A stretch of 64,000 nucleotides of DNA from contig OX387605.1 in assembly GCA_947568835.1 (NCBI GenBank), forward strand, positions 1,736,001 to 1,800,000, given 5' to 3'. The notes beneath the pieces were generated by a model, which worked only from the letters and a program-made list of their open reading frames with translations, did no database searches and had not been told where the DNA came from. This DNA comes from Protonemura montana (taxonomy: Eukaryota; Arthropoda; Insecta; Plecoptera; Nemouridae). The position numbers and the translations under genes are program-made. This document shows, in pieces, positions 10,270-22,800 of this stretch; position 1 is the first letter of the stretch; the number at the start of each line of letters is the position of its first letter.

Positions 10270-10352
10270 CATTGTTGGTTAGACGGTCCGTTAATCTGTT
10301 GGTTAGACGGTCCGTTAATCTGTTGGTTAGACGGTCCGTTAATCTGTTGGTT
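10270..10352 (+). repeat. 24-bp repeat, 3-4 copies
   Basis: Copies of ttggttagacggtccgttaa tctg. There is no gene in 10140-10620 otherwise. Confidence 0.85.
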
Positions 10353-10629
10353 ACAAGGGATCCATTTGTTGAAGTTTTTACCTTTGGTGATTTTACCAGC
10401 ACCAAGATATGACATGTAGGGGAGGAGGAGTCTAGTTGTCTCAAAATCTACCTATTTGTGCATATCTTCTAGAAAAATGAAGTTATTCTTATTGTAAACT
10501 TTTTTTATTGATAAATACACATTTGGTTATAATGTGAATTTTTTTGCGATTTATTAGACCGTCAGTTGAGTTGCTATGTCTCTTAGTTGACTTGTAAATG
10601 TTTAAGACTTTTAACCCCACGTGTGGGTC

Positions 10630-11395
10630 AAGTTGTCTCAGACACTGAGGCTAGTTGTCTCACACACTGATGCTAGTTGTCTCAGACACTGATGCTAGTT
10701 GTCTCAGACACTGAGGCTAGTTGTCTCACACACTGAGGCTAGTTGTCTCAGACACTGATGCTAGTTGTCTCAGACACTGAGGCTAGTTGTCTCAGACACT
10801 GAGGCTAGTTGTCTCAGACACTGAGGCTAGTTGTCTCAGACACTGAGGCTAGTTGTCTCAGACACTGATGCTAGTTGTCTCAGACACTGAGGCTAGTTGT
10901 CTCAGACACTGAGGCTAGTTGTCTCAGACACTGAGACTAGTTGTCTCAGACACTGAGGCTAGTTGTCTCAGACACTGATGCTAGTTGTCTCAGACACTGA
11001 GGCTAGTTGTCTCAGACACTGAGGCTAGTTGTCTCAGACACTGAGGCTAGTTGTCTCAGACACTGAGGCTAGTTGTCTCAGACACTGAGGCTAGTTGTCT
11101 CAGACACTGAGGCTAGTTGTCTCAGACACTGAGGCTAGTTGTCTCAGACACTGAGGCTAGTTGTCTCAGACACTGAGGCTAGTTGTCTCAGACACTGAGG
11201 CTAGTTGTCTCACACACTGAGGCTAGTTGTCTCAGACACTGAGGCTAGTTGTCTCAGACACTGAGGCTAGTTGTCTCAGACACTGAGGCTAGTTGTCTCA
11301 GACACTGAGGCTAGTTGTCTCAGACACTGAGGCTAGTTGTCTCAGACACTGAGGCTAGTTGTCTCACACACTGAGGCTGGTTGTCTCAGTGAGAA
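10630..11395 (+). repeat. 22-bp satellite, about 35 copies
   Basis: Unit ctagttgtctcagacactga gg. The only variants are gatg for gagg and cacac for cagac. The sequence from 11400 to 12230 is AT-rich and shows no gene. Confidence 0.95.
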
Positions 11396-12254
11396 ATTTC
11401 GTCTTGTGATCATATAATTAATTTAATTAAAATCTGCATCAGTTACTTTATGACAATACCGAGTCAATGTTCGATAATTTATGTCAAAATAATTTGCCAC
11501 TTTTTCCTGCAACGCAAATTGAGCAGCGCGTAACATGACATCGGGTGCTGCCAGCCCCTGATGAGGTTTTTTTTATAAACTCGTTATAAACTCGTAATTG
11601 TTAAATTTTTGTAAATTGGTTCTGTAAATTTGTAAAAACAATCAATTACTTACAAAACAAACAAAATGAACTTATACTGAAAGCTTCTTCTGGGGTTATG
11701 TCATTCTGTGACAACTAGACCCATCATAGACTTTCAGATTACATTTAAAATTAATATAAATCTCGTGCATAAATTCATCATGTAAGAAAAATTATAAACA
11801 GACAATATGTTTGCTTAAAAGAATATGAATATGCACATTCAATTAGATGGATATTTTTATGTAAAATAGGAAATAACTTAGCAGCAGAAAAGTTACTAAC
11901 CACCTGTCAAAACAAACAATCTCTTCCAGGAGTGTGAATTATGCACCGAAACGAATTACAATTTCAGAATAGTAAGATATTTAGACGTCGAAGCAGCCTG
12001 GATCAGTATTTTGCTTCTGGTATCATTTGGAGTCGAGATTTGAACACTGAGACAACTTGCCCCTGAGACTTTTAGACCCCTCCTCCCCTACCATTTAGAT
12101 GAATATGTGGGTGTAATGATGTTAAGATTTATTATTATTATGATATTATTAAGTATTATTATTTTTTTGTATTATTTATTTATTTATTTATTTATATATT
12201 TATTTAACTATTTCTTTATTTTTTATTTTATTTATAGATATTTATTCCACGGCT

Positions 12255-12419
12255 GGAGATCTTGCGACGCCCTGTGGCGAGTGGAACAAAACATTTGACA
12301 CGGACTGTAATGGAGAGAATTGGTTTTCATGTTTGAAATGTAAAGTGTGGTACCACCTGACATGCCAAGAGCTCCCAAACTTTTCAGAGGAGGAAGCAGA
12401 TATTCTGTTTGCAGTGTAA
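12255..12419 (+). pseudogene. PHD-finger-like coding remnant of a transposon
   Basis: The open frame encodes CGEWN, then NWFSCLKCKVWYHLTCQEL, then SEEEADILFAV and a stop. W-x2-C-x2-C-x2-WYH-x2-C is the second half of a PHD zinc finger (C4HC3). In the next frame the last codons read CLQCK followed by a stop, which fits the final Cys pair of a PHD finger, so a one-base shift near 12405 is likely. The 3' sequence is repeat D, also found at 4000-4405 without the finger. PHD fingers occur in several transposon proteins, and that origin is inferred from the repeat. Confidence 0.55.
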
Positions 12420-12800
12420 ATAAGCCTAATTTTTTTTTTTGATCCAAAACTGGCACTAAACTGCCATGAACTTAAATATTAATAACTTCTGCGTTTATTT
12501 TAATTTCTTTATGCGCCTTTCATATATATGTTTCAAATACATGGGGCAAAGATATATTATAATTCTGATTGAAAATTAATTTTGATCCAAAACTGGCACC
12601 AGTGCCAAGTTATGGATAATAACAGGGATTTTTCAATATTATTTTTAAAGTACTAAAAAGTTCTAAAAAATAACAAATCTTGTTATTCTGTTGCTTTGTC
12701 TGTATTGTCAAATGATGACATTTTTTTTTGATTTTAAAAATGATATTTACTGAGTTAAATTAATTAAATTCCAAACCCTATCCAAAACTGCCACTTTACC
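12385..12800. repeat. Repeat D, copy 2
   Basis: Matches 4000-4405 over about 400 bp with small indels. It follows the PHD-like remnant directly. Confidence 0.75.
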
Positions 12801-13009
12801 CTAGTGTAAAGTGCTATTAGGTACCTACTATAGTAGAACTATTATATACAGTAAAATTTACTATTTTTTCATAGAATATTTTAACGTGGTTTCCGCTAAA
12901 ATTGAAGGGCTATAGTTATCTCAACGAAATTTCTGCTAGTTCAAAAATTTCACAATATTTGTATTATCATTGAGTTTATAGGTAAAGTCAGAGCGGCCAA
13001 CGTAACTAG

Positions 13010-13905
13010 CAAAAACCGAACGGTTCGGCGTGTGGATACACCGGTTCTCGTTAGATCACTGAAGTTAAGCAACACTGCGCTGGGTCAGGTATTGGATGGG
13101 TGGCCATCATACACATGACCAGTTCTGTTCAGGAGAGAGGTTAGAGGGATGAAAGTTAAGCAACACTGCGCTGGGTCAGGTATTGGATGGGTGGCCATCA
13201 TACACATGACAGGTTCTGTTCAGGAGAGAGGTTGGAGGGATGAAAGTTAAGCAACACTGCGCTGGGTCAGGTATTGGATGGGTGGCCATCATACACATGA
13301 CCAGTTCTGATTGGGAGAGAGGTTGGAGGGATGAAAGTTAAGCAACACTGCGCTGAGTCAGGTATTGGATGGGTGGCCATCATACATATGACCAGTTCTG
13401 ATTGGGAGAGAGGTTGGAGGGATGAAAGTTAAGCAACACTGCGCTGAGTCAGGTATTGGATGGGTGGCCATCATACACATGACCAGTTCTGTTTGGGAGA
13501 GAGGTTGGAGGGATGAAAGTTAAGCAACACTGCGCTGGGTCAGGTATTGAATGGGTGACCATCACACACATGACCAGTTCTGTTCGGGAGAGAGGTTGGA
13601 GGGATGAAAGTTAGTACAGCAACTTCACTCGCCTTGCCTATCAACCTCTCGACAGCATGGATTGGTGGAGGAATCCTGTTGTTCACGTTGTACCGTCCTT
13701 CGGAAGAGACGTTAAGCCGGTGGTCCCCTTGGTCTTCGACAGGAGTAGGCTACATATCGGCACCGGGTTCCGCCTCCCCCCTTCTAGTCTCGGTTAGGTT
13801 TGTCATCATCCTCATCATCATCCACTCATTCACCGACGCCATTAGACCAGTGCCGCAAGGCCAGATGTCAAAACAGTGCAAGTTAATCAACACGAACAGC
13901 TTGAA
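13010..13905 (+). mobile_element. 5S-rRNA-derived SINE with six tandem 91-bp units
   Basis: The head (ccgaacggttcggcg ... ctcgttagatcactgaagtt) matches the 5' half and internal control region of 5S rRNA. Six units of 91 bp follow, each with AAGTTAAGCAACACTGCGCT (box A area) and TTGGATGGGTGGCC (box C area). A non-rRNA tail from about 13605 contains ccgtccttcggaagagacgt and ends near cagtgc. It is not a 5S gene: the 3' half of 5S rRNA is missing. Confidence 0.8.
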
Positions 13906-14899
13906 TTCAATTTCCTGGAATACATTTGTTAACCTTTGATTGGCCCGGCAACTTGCTTTAAAACATACAATTCGTCTGTCAACCACCCGCAAAGAAGCAT
14001 ACATTTGATGATGTGATTTTAATATTACATTTTAAACGAACGTGCACCAGAACAACCAATCATAATCTCAATCTTTGGTCTTACTTTAACTGGCGTTGGT
14101 CTTACAGCGTTCGTTTCTCTCTTGAGACTAACATGCGTTTTGTAATTTCAGTTGTCCAACGCTTCGCTGCTCAGTTTCACCTGGGAGCACATTCATTTAA
14201 TTGAACAATTATTAATTATTATGTGTAACTTTTAGTGCACTGATTGAACTCGGTGAATTGTCATCGGTATGACCAACAGATCAGCTCGGTAGGGGATCTA
14301 GCAATGCATGGCTCTCTGATTCCAGTTTCCTGGGATGAAAGTCAAGAACGAATGACTGAAATTAATGTGTGTTTGTCTAGGTATAAAAGTGAGGGTAGTT
14401 GACTGGAGATGTTACCTAACGTTGCTGAACTATGTGGGTCAGACAGAGACAGACTCTTACCCCAGCTGCGTTGTTCGAGAGAGAAGATACTGTCATGGTT
14501 ACTCACATGAACCTGCCTCGTTCACATTCCATCAAAGCAATGCTCGGACTTTACTAGCGAACTTGACTAGAGGTTTTGTGTTGCGTGCTACAATTTAGTA
14601 TCAAAATGTTGCACTAAATGCCCGTTAGTCTCCAGAGAATCCTGACAGCTACTGGTTTGTTTCCTCAGATTCCTCCCTATAATATTACTAATCATCAGCC
14701 CACGCTATGACCCGGAGGTCATGCTAGCGTCTTGGCTGTCATTCTTTCATTCACCGAGGCCCAGACCCCTCTTACACACCCCACCCTGTTGTAATAACTT
14801 GCGTCGTCAAACACCAAAAATCAATGAAATAATTGCATACGTATCTAATTGCTTTCCTAACTTAACCCGTGACGTATGAAGTTCAACGAAGAATCTGAC

Positions 14900-15521
14900 A
14901 TAACCGAACGGTTTGTCGTGTTGGAAACACCGGTTCTCGTTAGATCACCGAAGTTAAGCAACACTGCGCTGAGTCAGCTATTGGATGGGTGACCATCATA
15001 CACATGACCAGTTCTGTTCGGGAGAGAGGTTGGAGGGATGAAATTTAAGCAACACTGCGCTGGGTCAGGTATTGAATAAGTGACCATCATACACATGACC
15101 AGTTCTGTTCGGGAGAGAGATTGGCGGGATGAAAGTTAAGCAACACTGCACTGGGTCAGGTATTGGATGGGTGACCATCATACACATGACCAGTTCTGTT
15201 CGGGAGAGAGATTGGCGGGATGAAAGTTAGTACAGCAACTTCACTCGCCTTGCTTATCAACCTCTTGAAAGCATGGATTTGTGGAGGAATCCTGTTGTTC
15301 GCGTTGTACCGTCCTTCGGAAGGGACGTTACGCCGGTGGTCCCCTTGGTCTTAGACAGGAGTAGGCTACGTGCCGGCACAGGGTTTCCCCTCCTCCCTTC
15401 TAGGCTAGGTTGGGTTCATCATCATCCTCATCATCATCCACTCATTCACCGACGCCATTAGACCAGTGCCGCAAGGCCAGATGTCAAAACAGTGCGTCGT
15501 TAAACACCACAAATAATAATA
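14900..15521 (+). mobile_element. 5S-derived SINE with 10-bp target duplication
   Basis: 5S-like head, three 91-bp units and the SINE tail ending gtcgttaaacaccac plus (aat)n. The direct repeat AGAATCTGAC flanks it (14890-14899 and 15522-15531), as expected for LINE-driven retroposition. Confidence 0.85.
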
Positions 15522-15767
15522 AGAATCTGACGATTTGTTACCTGCGGCAAATCGTTTCCGCTATGGTGAATTGAGAACTGCCCCATGGAGGCAACAGTTC
15601 TAGCAGACACAAGTTGGTCCAGTGCCTGGAAATATGTTCTTATTTATAACATCGCTCAATTATTGAAGGGGGGGGGGGGGAGGGGGGCAGGGTCTAAATT
15701 GTCAACCTTACAAGATTGAACTCGGTGCATTCTCAATAAGTATCAGTTAATACATTTTGGTGGCCTC

Positions 15768-15875
15768 TTCGCTGGGATCACCGAAGTTAAGCAACACTGC
15801 GCTGGGTCAGGTATTGGATGGGTGACCACCGAACGGTTTGGCGTGTTGGAAACACCGATCCTCGTCAGATCACAG
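15768..15875 (+). mobile_element. Scrambled 5S-SINE fragment
   Basis: The box A/box C segment (gttaagcaacactgcgctgg ... ggatgggtgacc) comes before the head (cgaacggtttggcgtgttgg), so head and body are in reversed order, as if left from a tandem array. A poly-G run lies at 15667-15687. The stretch 15880-16690 has no gene, only two imperfect repeats of 'ttcagaaaatccggcc'. Confidence 0.6.
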
Positions 15876-16696
15876 TTTGCTCAATAACTCAAGTTACCAA
15901 GAAATCGTGTTTGTGTTGGGTTTTAGGTACCGTTTGACCCATTCAGAAAATCCGGCCTAAATTTTCTAACCTAACCTCAAGGTACCAAAAACCTATGTAT
16001 GTTCTTATAATTTTACAAGATTTTTGAGTTGCGCCGGGTTTTCGTTTGGTAGTTACAACCGGTTTAGTAACTCTTACTCAAGTCATCAAGAAATCGTATT
16101 GGTGTTGGGATTTGGACGCCGTTTAACCCCTTCAGAAAATCCGGCCCAAATTTTCCTTGTGCCTAAAGGAAGCTGCGCCTAAGGGCGAAAAACATTGAAA
16201 CAATTTCTATTCTCTCGCTAAGCTTTGTCGGCGCTGCCTGACAAAGCCTAGCGTTGCCTGAACTTAGCTAAGCTTAGTCTTGCTATCGCTTTGCGTTGTC
16301 ATAATTATGAGCTTGTGTATTCGGAATTTATTTTTCAGAATGATAAGATTCTGTGAATTTACCTACGTTCTGTTGAATGCCATTTGCAAATAAAATTTTC
16401 ACCAACGCGTAAAAATAACGCGTGTTTCTTGAATTTAAATGTAGAGCAGACCAAACTTTTCCCGGAACGAATGATCGACGCACACTATTGCAAGAAAAGG
16501 TGCGTGAGCGTAAGCATAAAATAACCACTGGTAGGGGATGCTAGTGGTAACCCAGGGCTCAGCCCTCGGTACCGTTACCCGTTTTGTTTCTAGATTTTCT
16601 CTCGGCGTTTAGAGTCAGGGAATTGGATGCCGTTTACGGTTTACCCCTTTAGAAAAGCCCGCCGACATTTTCCTTTTGTCGCAAGGTACCTCTTCT

Positions 16697-18170
16697 GTTT
16701 ATTTATTTATTTATTTGTTTGTGCTTCGTACAATTACAAGGTAGTTGTGTGAGCCTAAGTAGTAGGAACTTCGTCCATAAAGATAGAAATAGGAATATAA
16801 AATTTTAACAATGAATTATAACTAGGGATAAAAGTAATAATAATGATAAAATGAGATAATAGTAGAAATGAAAATAAGAATAATAATAGTGGTAAAATAC
16901 TAGAAGTAAAAGTGGTAGATAATAAAGAGAAAATAACAATGGTGAATATATAAGGTAATAATGGTATAGATGGTTAAGGTAAGGTACCCATCTTGAGATC
17001 TGAGAATTACAGTCTTATATTCCTTAAGTATTAGTTTTGTTTGTGTTTAAGTATTCCTCTAAAGAATAGTAGGGGTTCTGGATTAGGAATGCTTTGAGTT
17101 TGGCGTCGAAAGAGGGGCGAGTTTGCGAGTCGGTAATACATGACGGGAGATGGTTATAAATTTTGGTGCAGAGGTAGTGTGGGCTGTGTTCGAAGAGGGA
17201 GTGGGAGTGGGTGGTTGATTGGATTTCGTGTCTGTTTCTAGTGGCGTATGGATGCTTGGAAGAGTTTAGGGGGAATTGTTTGGGGTGGCTTCGGACGTAG
17301 GTGCAGGCGATTTGGATGAGGGTGGATGCAAGGGTTAGGATTTTGAGTGCAGGGAAGTGGGGTTTGCAGGATTTTTTCCTGGAGATTCCTGCCATTATGC
17401 GGATGGCTTGTTTTTGGGAAGTGAAGATGCGCTTGGCCTGTGGAGATGTACCCCAGAAGAGGAGGCCGTATGAGATGTGGGAATGTAGGTGGGCATGGTA
17501 AACTAATTTTAGGATATGTGGGCTGACTATGCGTTTTAGTCGACGGATGAGGAAGCACGCACTTTTGGTTTTGCCCATTATGTGTTGGATGTGTGGAGTC
17601 CAGTCTAGGTTAGGGGTTATGTAAAGCCCTAGGAATTTGGTGGTTGGGGTACTGGGCACTATTTGGTGATTGACTCTGATGAGGGGAGATGTCAGGGGTG
17701 GTCTGTGTCCAGAGTAGAATAGGATGTGGGACGATTTGGAGGGTTGGATTGTTAGCTTATTATTGAGGCAGTAGTTAAGGATGATTGAGGCTTGATGGTT
17801 GGCTATTTGGGAGATAGTGTCAGGGGGGTTAGTCTTTGGGGTGGTGATAAGGTGGTTGGTGTCGTCAGCAAATTGGAAAAGGTGTCCTTTGGTGATCAAG
17901 CTAGGGAGATCGTTGACATAGAGAAGGAAGAGGAGTGGGGAGAGGGTGGAGCCTTGTGGTACGCCTCGTATTAGTTTTAGAGGGCTGGATTTGATGGGGG
18001 TAGCGTCAGGGGAGAGGGGGTTGAGTTGCACTGATTGTGATCGAAGAGATAGAAATGAGGAGATCCAATGAGGATGAGGTTCTGATAATTTTGAAAAGAT
18101 ATTATGTAGTATTAATTTCTGCCCGTTGTGTTGCATTTTCATGCTGTCTTATTTTTAGCGGTGCATTGCA
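16697..18170 (-). mobile_element. 5'-truncated LINE (Jockey/CR1-like)
   Basis: Contains the reverse-transcriptase frame at 17024-18142 and ends in an (AAAT)n-type tail at 16697-16720 on the minus strand. The 5' half (endonuclease and the first RT blocks) is missing. Confidence 0.8.
17024..18142 (-). CDS. Reverse transcriptase C-terminal part (non-LTR retrotransposon)
   Basis: A 372-codon open frame. It holds the RT motif GVPQGSTLSPLLF (near residue 60), the catalytic box FADDT (near 90), the FLGLYI block, the YGLLFWG thumb motif (near 225) and a C-terminal block with IYNHLPSCI and FLIQNPYYSLEEYL. Order and spacing fit the Jockey/CR1 group of LINEs. It starts inside the RT, so the Met is incidental. 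The frame is intact over 1.1 kb, which suggests a young insertion. Related C-terminal relics are at 21035, 31336 and 42341. Confidence 0.85.
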   Translation of the reverse strand: MKMQHNGQKLILHNIFSKLSEPHPHWISSFLSLRSQSVQLNPLSPDATPIKSSPLKLIRGVPQGSTLSPLLFLLYVNDLPSLITKGHLFQFADDTNHLITTPKTNPPDTISQIANHQASIILNYCLNNKLTIQPSKSSHILFYSGHRPPLTSPLIRVNHQIVPSTPTTKFLGLYITPNLDWTPHIQHIMGKTKSACFLIRRLKRIVSPHILKLVYHAHLHSHISYGLLFWGTSPQAKRIFTSQKQAIRIMAGISRKKSCKPHFPALKILTLASTLIQIACTYVRSHPKQFPLNSSKHPYATRNRHEIQSTTHSHSLFEHSPHYLCTKIYNHLPSCITDSQTRPSFDAKLKAFLIQNPYYSLEEYLNTNKTNT

Positions 18171-18738
18171 TGGCTGATTGAGGTACATTATGTACTTATG
18201 GATTCGCCAAATCTGAATATTCAGCTACAGTAGTTGGCCCCCTTGGTTGATGCTGCCATCTGGATTCAAACAAAACCCACCAGGCAAGTCAGTATGTGGC
18301 CTAGCAGCTGGAAAGTGACAGTTCGGTAAAACGCCTGTATTTGACTCAAAGACCATTTGACTGGCTTTGCCGTCGAGACATAAGATTAAATCGAGGTTTG
18401 GTCGAAGTGGCCGATGACACTGGCTACAATCATACCAAAGAATACGGATAGGTTACATGATGAACGAGTACGAGGATGATTATTTTCTGGAAGAAGATAA
18501 AATGTGAGTTTGACGAGCAATTAGTATACCTTTGTGTTATGATAATAAAGTGAAAATGGCTAATGGCATAATAGTGGACAGGATATCCTTCCATGGATGA
18601 CTGATAAGAAACAGAAATGATAACTGGCCGTGTCAAATAAGTAGCTCTCTTTTGTTTTTCATTTTTCATTGTGTTGTGTCGGACTAGTTTTTGCACAGCG
18701 GTACAGTTCCCATCTCCTTTGGCCTCACCCAACCAACC

Positions 18739-18918
18739 ATGGATCCTTTCAATCAGTCGTTGTACACCCACGGGCCTTACTACCACTACAATTATCAGAG
18801 TCACTATCATGAAATGTGGCCGATGCTGGACGAAGACCGACTGTACGTTCTGCACTCACGGTTTTTAATTCCTGCTATTGTATTATTTAACTTTATGGCT
18901 TCTCTACTGATATTTTAG
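18739..18918 (+). CDS. Candidate 59-aa micropeptide with C-terminal hydrophobic segment
   Basis: The start has a strong Kozak context (CAACCATGG). The N-terminal half is rich in Tyr and His (THGPYYHYNYQSHYHEMW). The C-terminal 20 residues (FLIPAIVLFNFMASLLIF) form one hydrophobic span that ends at the stop, as in tail-anchored small membrane proteins. No homologue is recognised. No repeat overlaps it, and upstream 18200-18730 holds no other gene. It could also be a first coding exon read through its donor. Confidence 0.35.
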   Translation: MDPFNQSLYTHGPYYHYNYQSHYHEMWPMLDEDRLYVLHSRFLIPAIVLFNFMASLLIF

Positions 18919-19387
18919 ATGTGGTATGGATTTATTCTGGCTGTCAACAAGTTTTGTGACTACTTGTAATTGATACAATAAGTAATTATAGATATTTTTG
19001 TTTGTACATTCACAACGATTATTTGCCTAATCGTGAAATTTTACGTGATTTAGACAAGTATTGAGCTAAATTACAATAGAAAACTTGATTGTACATTGAA
19101 GTAAGGCTGTGAAGAAGAATACCATGCCTGAGATATTATCACTAGATACCTTGAAAAAGGAGAGTACTCTTATGTCACCATAATAGATTAAATATTGTCT
19201 TAAAAGTACTCCTGATAAAATATTCTAAAGGTCACCAACCGACTATCCAATAATCATACCATACACACGTCAGGTGCGAGTCACACGTCATTGTAGCGAG
19301 TTTAACATAAAACTCCGTGCTTTTTTACATCCTCAAAGACGGTGGCCATTAACGCAAATCTTTGCCCAAGTTTCTGCCAGAACTCGG

Positions 19388-19650
19388 ATTTCTCGTAGGT
19401 TAACTCGCTTTTGAGACTTTTCATGCTCAAAAAATCGCCATCAATTTTTACCTCAACGATTGATAAACACGTAACGATATTAAAAAGTGAGTAACCTACG
19501 AGAAATATCGAAATTAAATTTCATACGACAGTGGCTCCACTTAACGTGATGTTCCAGTACTCTGCATTTTTGTCGGTAAGGTAGTCATTTGGCGGCCATC
19601 TTTCATGCAGAGACTGTAACATTGACGTTGTTTCTCTCAAGAACCTGCAC
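19388..19650. mobile_element. FB7 fold-back MITE, left arm lost
   Basis: Starts at tttctcgtaggttaactcgc inside the left arm and runs through the right arm to ttgacgttgtttctctc aagaacctgcactca. No 7-bp duplication is visible. Confidence 0.75.
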
Positions 19651-19849
19651 TCACCGATAAAGCCCTTAAACGAAATTATATTTTGATCGTATTCTATCAA
19701 TTTAAAAAGCTACAGCATTGTAAGTACGCATATCTGTATATCCGTGCCGCCCCATTCCGAACGCGATCGTCTCCGCCACTGTTTTTCACACGATTTCAAT
19801 CAACGAATTCGCTCGGTGCTTGTGCGGCGTTCGTTGGTTTTAGGCCGAA

Positions 19850-22800
19850 GACGCAGACGGTCGCTGCCGGGGATCGGCAACGAAGCGGCTTGCATGTGAA
19901 TGTTGACGTTAACGATGACTTGTGAGTACCGCGTGCCCCGATGTAGCTGACCAATCGTACCTCGAAGTGACGCATGTAATCTTGGAGCTAGGGTACAGCA
20001 AACTCGCTTGCTAGGTTACAGATTCTAAACAACTCAAGTTACTGCACCTCCACTCGGCTAGATCTTGGCTAGAAGCCCACGCTTTTCAACAAACTTATTC
20101 TCCTTTTATTAGGATGAAATCTTATTTAAATTGCAAACGCTTGCAATGCGCGAGGTCCAAGGGGTCCAAGTCCCCGTTTGGGCATCAATTTTTGAGACGG
20201 TTATTGTGTTGTTTATAATAAAATTATTCTCATTTTGTTATCAATATTAGGAACACTAAAAACAACTAAAAAAATTTAATCACCACAGCATAAAATGCAT
20301 CCAACGTCAAATTGTAGTTATTCGAGTTTGACAGGTTGTGACGTGATATAGCGTCACTAGAATCAGAGTGACTGTGAGTATTCACAGCCTCTTGGTTCTA
20401 CTCCTTGGAGATCTGTCATTCTCATCAAATTCATTAAAATTTTCTCAAAAATTAACAAAATTGTGCACCGTATGGGCACCAATTTTTGAGAAGTAATTAT
20501 TGTTCCTAATAACAAAATAAATGTTAATCATAGCAAGCATTTGTAATTTAAATGATGTACTTTATGTAAGCTTATAATGTATTTAACTTGAGAATATACG
20601 TTCCCAGCAGAAGTTGTCTCTGCGTTCTGATCTCAGTCAACTTCAATTTAAGACATGCTTTTATTAACTTACCTTGAACTAATAGTAAACAGCAACGACT
20701 TGTGTTTCAACCGGTTACCATCATGCATATTTTCCAATCATTTTACTGACACAAACACAAACATAGACATAGTACACCCACAGTACACCTCGTAGTTTAT
20801 TTATTTATTTATTTATTCCGTTTGATCATGGACATGATATTTGGAATTGTCTTTCAGTTACAGTTCAGTTCAGTTTACAATAAAATATGTTCTCAATGAC
20901 TAAAATATATAGTAGCGTATAAATATGCAACAATAAAATAAAGGTACAATAATAGACAATAATAGATAGTAATAGGTACAATAATTATATAATACCGTGT
21001 CTTATTTATAATCTAAAGCTAGAATTGCATGACTCTAAAGTTCTGGACAGAACGTCGAAACTGAGTAGAAACATTTTTCAATTAAAAAATCTTTTAGCTT
21101 ATACTTAAACCCTGGATTAGACTGTTCTTTTAAAATATTTGGGAGAGTGTTATATATAATAAAATGCCGGCATGAAAAGGGTTCTTCTTTGACGCTTTAT
21201 AATTAATCGGTTGAATCGGTTGCCATGGCGATTTCCAAAGTTGAAACCCCCAGTTGAATAATTTCACACAAAGTTAAGCAACACTGCGCTGGGCCAGGTA
21301 TTGGATGGGTGACCATCATACACATGACCAGTTCTGTTCGGGAGAGAGGTTGGAGGGATGAAAGTTAAGCAACACTGCGCTGGGTCAGGTATTGGATGGG
21401 TGACCATCATACACATGACCAGTTCTGTTCGGGAGAGAGGTTAGAGGGATGAAAGTTAAGCAACACTGCGCTGGGTCAGGTATTGAATGGGTGACCATCA
21501 TACACATGACCAGTTCTGTTCGGGAGAGAGGTTGGAGGGATGAAAGTTAAGCAACACTGCGCTGGGTCAGGTATTGGATAGGTGACCATCATACACATGA
21601 TCAGTTCTGTTTTGGAGAGAGGTTGGAGGGATGAAAGTTAGTACAGAAACTTCACTCGCCTTGCTTATCAACCTCTCGACAGCATGGATTTGTGGAGGAA
21701 TCCTGTTGTTCGCGTTGTACCGTCCTTCGGAAGGGACGTTAAGCCCCTGGTCCCCTTGGTCTTCGACAGGAGTAGGCTACGTGCCGGCACCGGGTTTCCC
21801 CTCCTCCCTTCTAGGTTAGGTTATGTTCATCATCATCCACTCATTCACCGACGCCATTAGACCAGTGCCGCATGGCCAGTTGTCAAAACAGTGCGACAGT
21901 TCATATAAAAATCAATAATTTGGTCTCGTAATAGAATGGCAACATCCTAGGCTAGGTGCGTAGCTCTCGGCTCAAATTGGAAGAGTTTTCATTTGTTGAT
22001 ATTATTGTCAAGCGCTGCTTTCTGTTCGGCCGCTGCTGATGCATCGAAGAAAAACGAAGAAGCCGCGCTGGAAACGTGAGTGTTTTCGCAATTCATTCAA
22101 AACATTTTCAATTGAAATACTTTTCATCAGACTCTTTTTGGCCGGTTTTTCAGCGGCACCGTTGAGTGTAGGTTCTTGGTAGAGAAACAACGTTAATGTT
22201 ACAGTCTCTGCGTGAAAGATGGCCGCCAAATGACTACCTTACCGACAAAAATGCAGAATACAGGAACATCACGTTAAGTGGAGCCACTGTCGTATGAAAT
22301 TTAATTTTGATATTTCTCGTTGGTTAACTCGCTTTTGAGACTTTTCATGCTCAAAAAATCTCCATCAATGTTTACCTCAACGATTGATATACACGTAACG
22401 ATATTAAAAAGCGAGTTAACCTACGAGAAATATCGAAATTAAAATTTCATACGACAGTGGCTCCACTTAACGTGATGTTCCGGTACTCTGCATTTTTGTT
22501 GGGAAGGTAGTCATTTGGCGGCCATCTTTCACACAGAGACTGTAACATTGACGTTGTTTCTCTGCCTAGAACCTACACTCAACAGCGGCACGTTAAATAA
22601 TTAACGGACAGTTAACAAAGTCATCTTCTGATTGGCTGCTGCTTAGCAACCAATGGATCACTAAGAAACCTGACATTAGGCTTTGAGATTTACTATTAAA
22701 AGTGGAGTTGCCAACCTTTTAAACAAGGTCAGCTACAACCTAACCTCACAACCTGACCCGCTTGTCGTTCCAGCTCGGAGGGGGTCGAGATCGCGACACG

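Noticed and set aside
13010-13905. 5S rRNA gene cluster
   Set aside because: Only the internal control region and 5' half are present, followed by a shared non-rRNA tail and target duplications.
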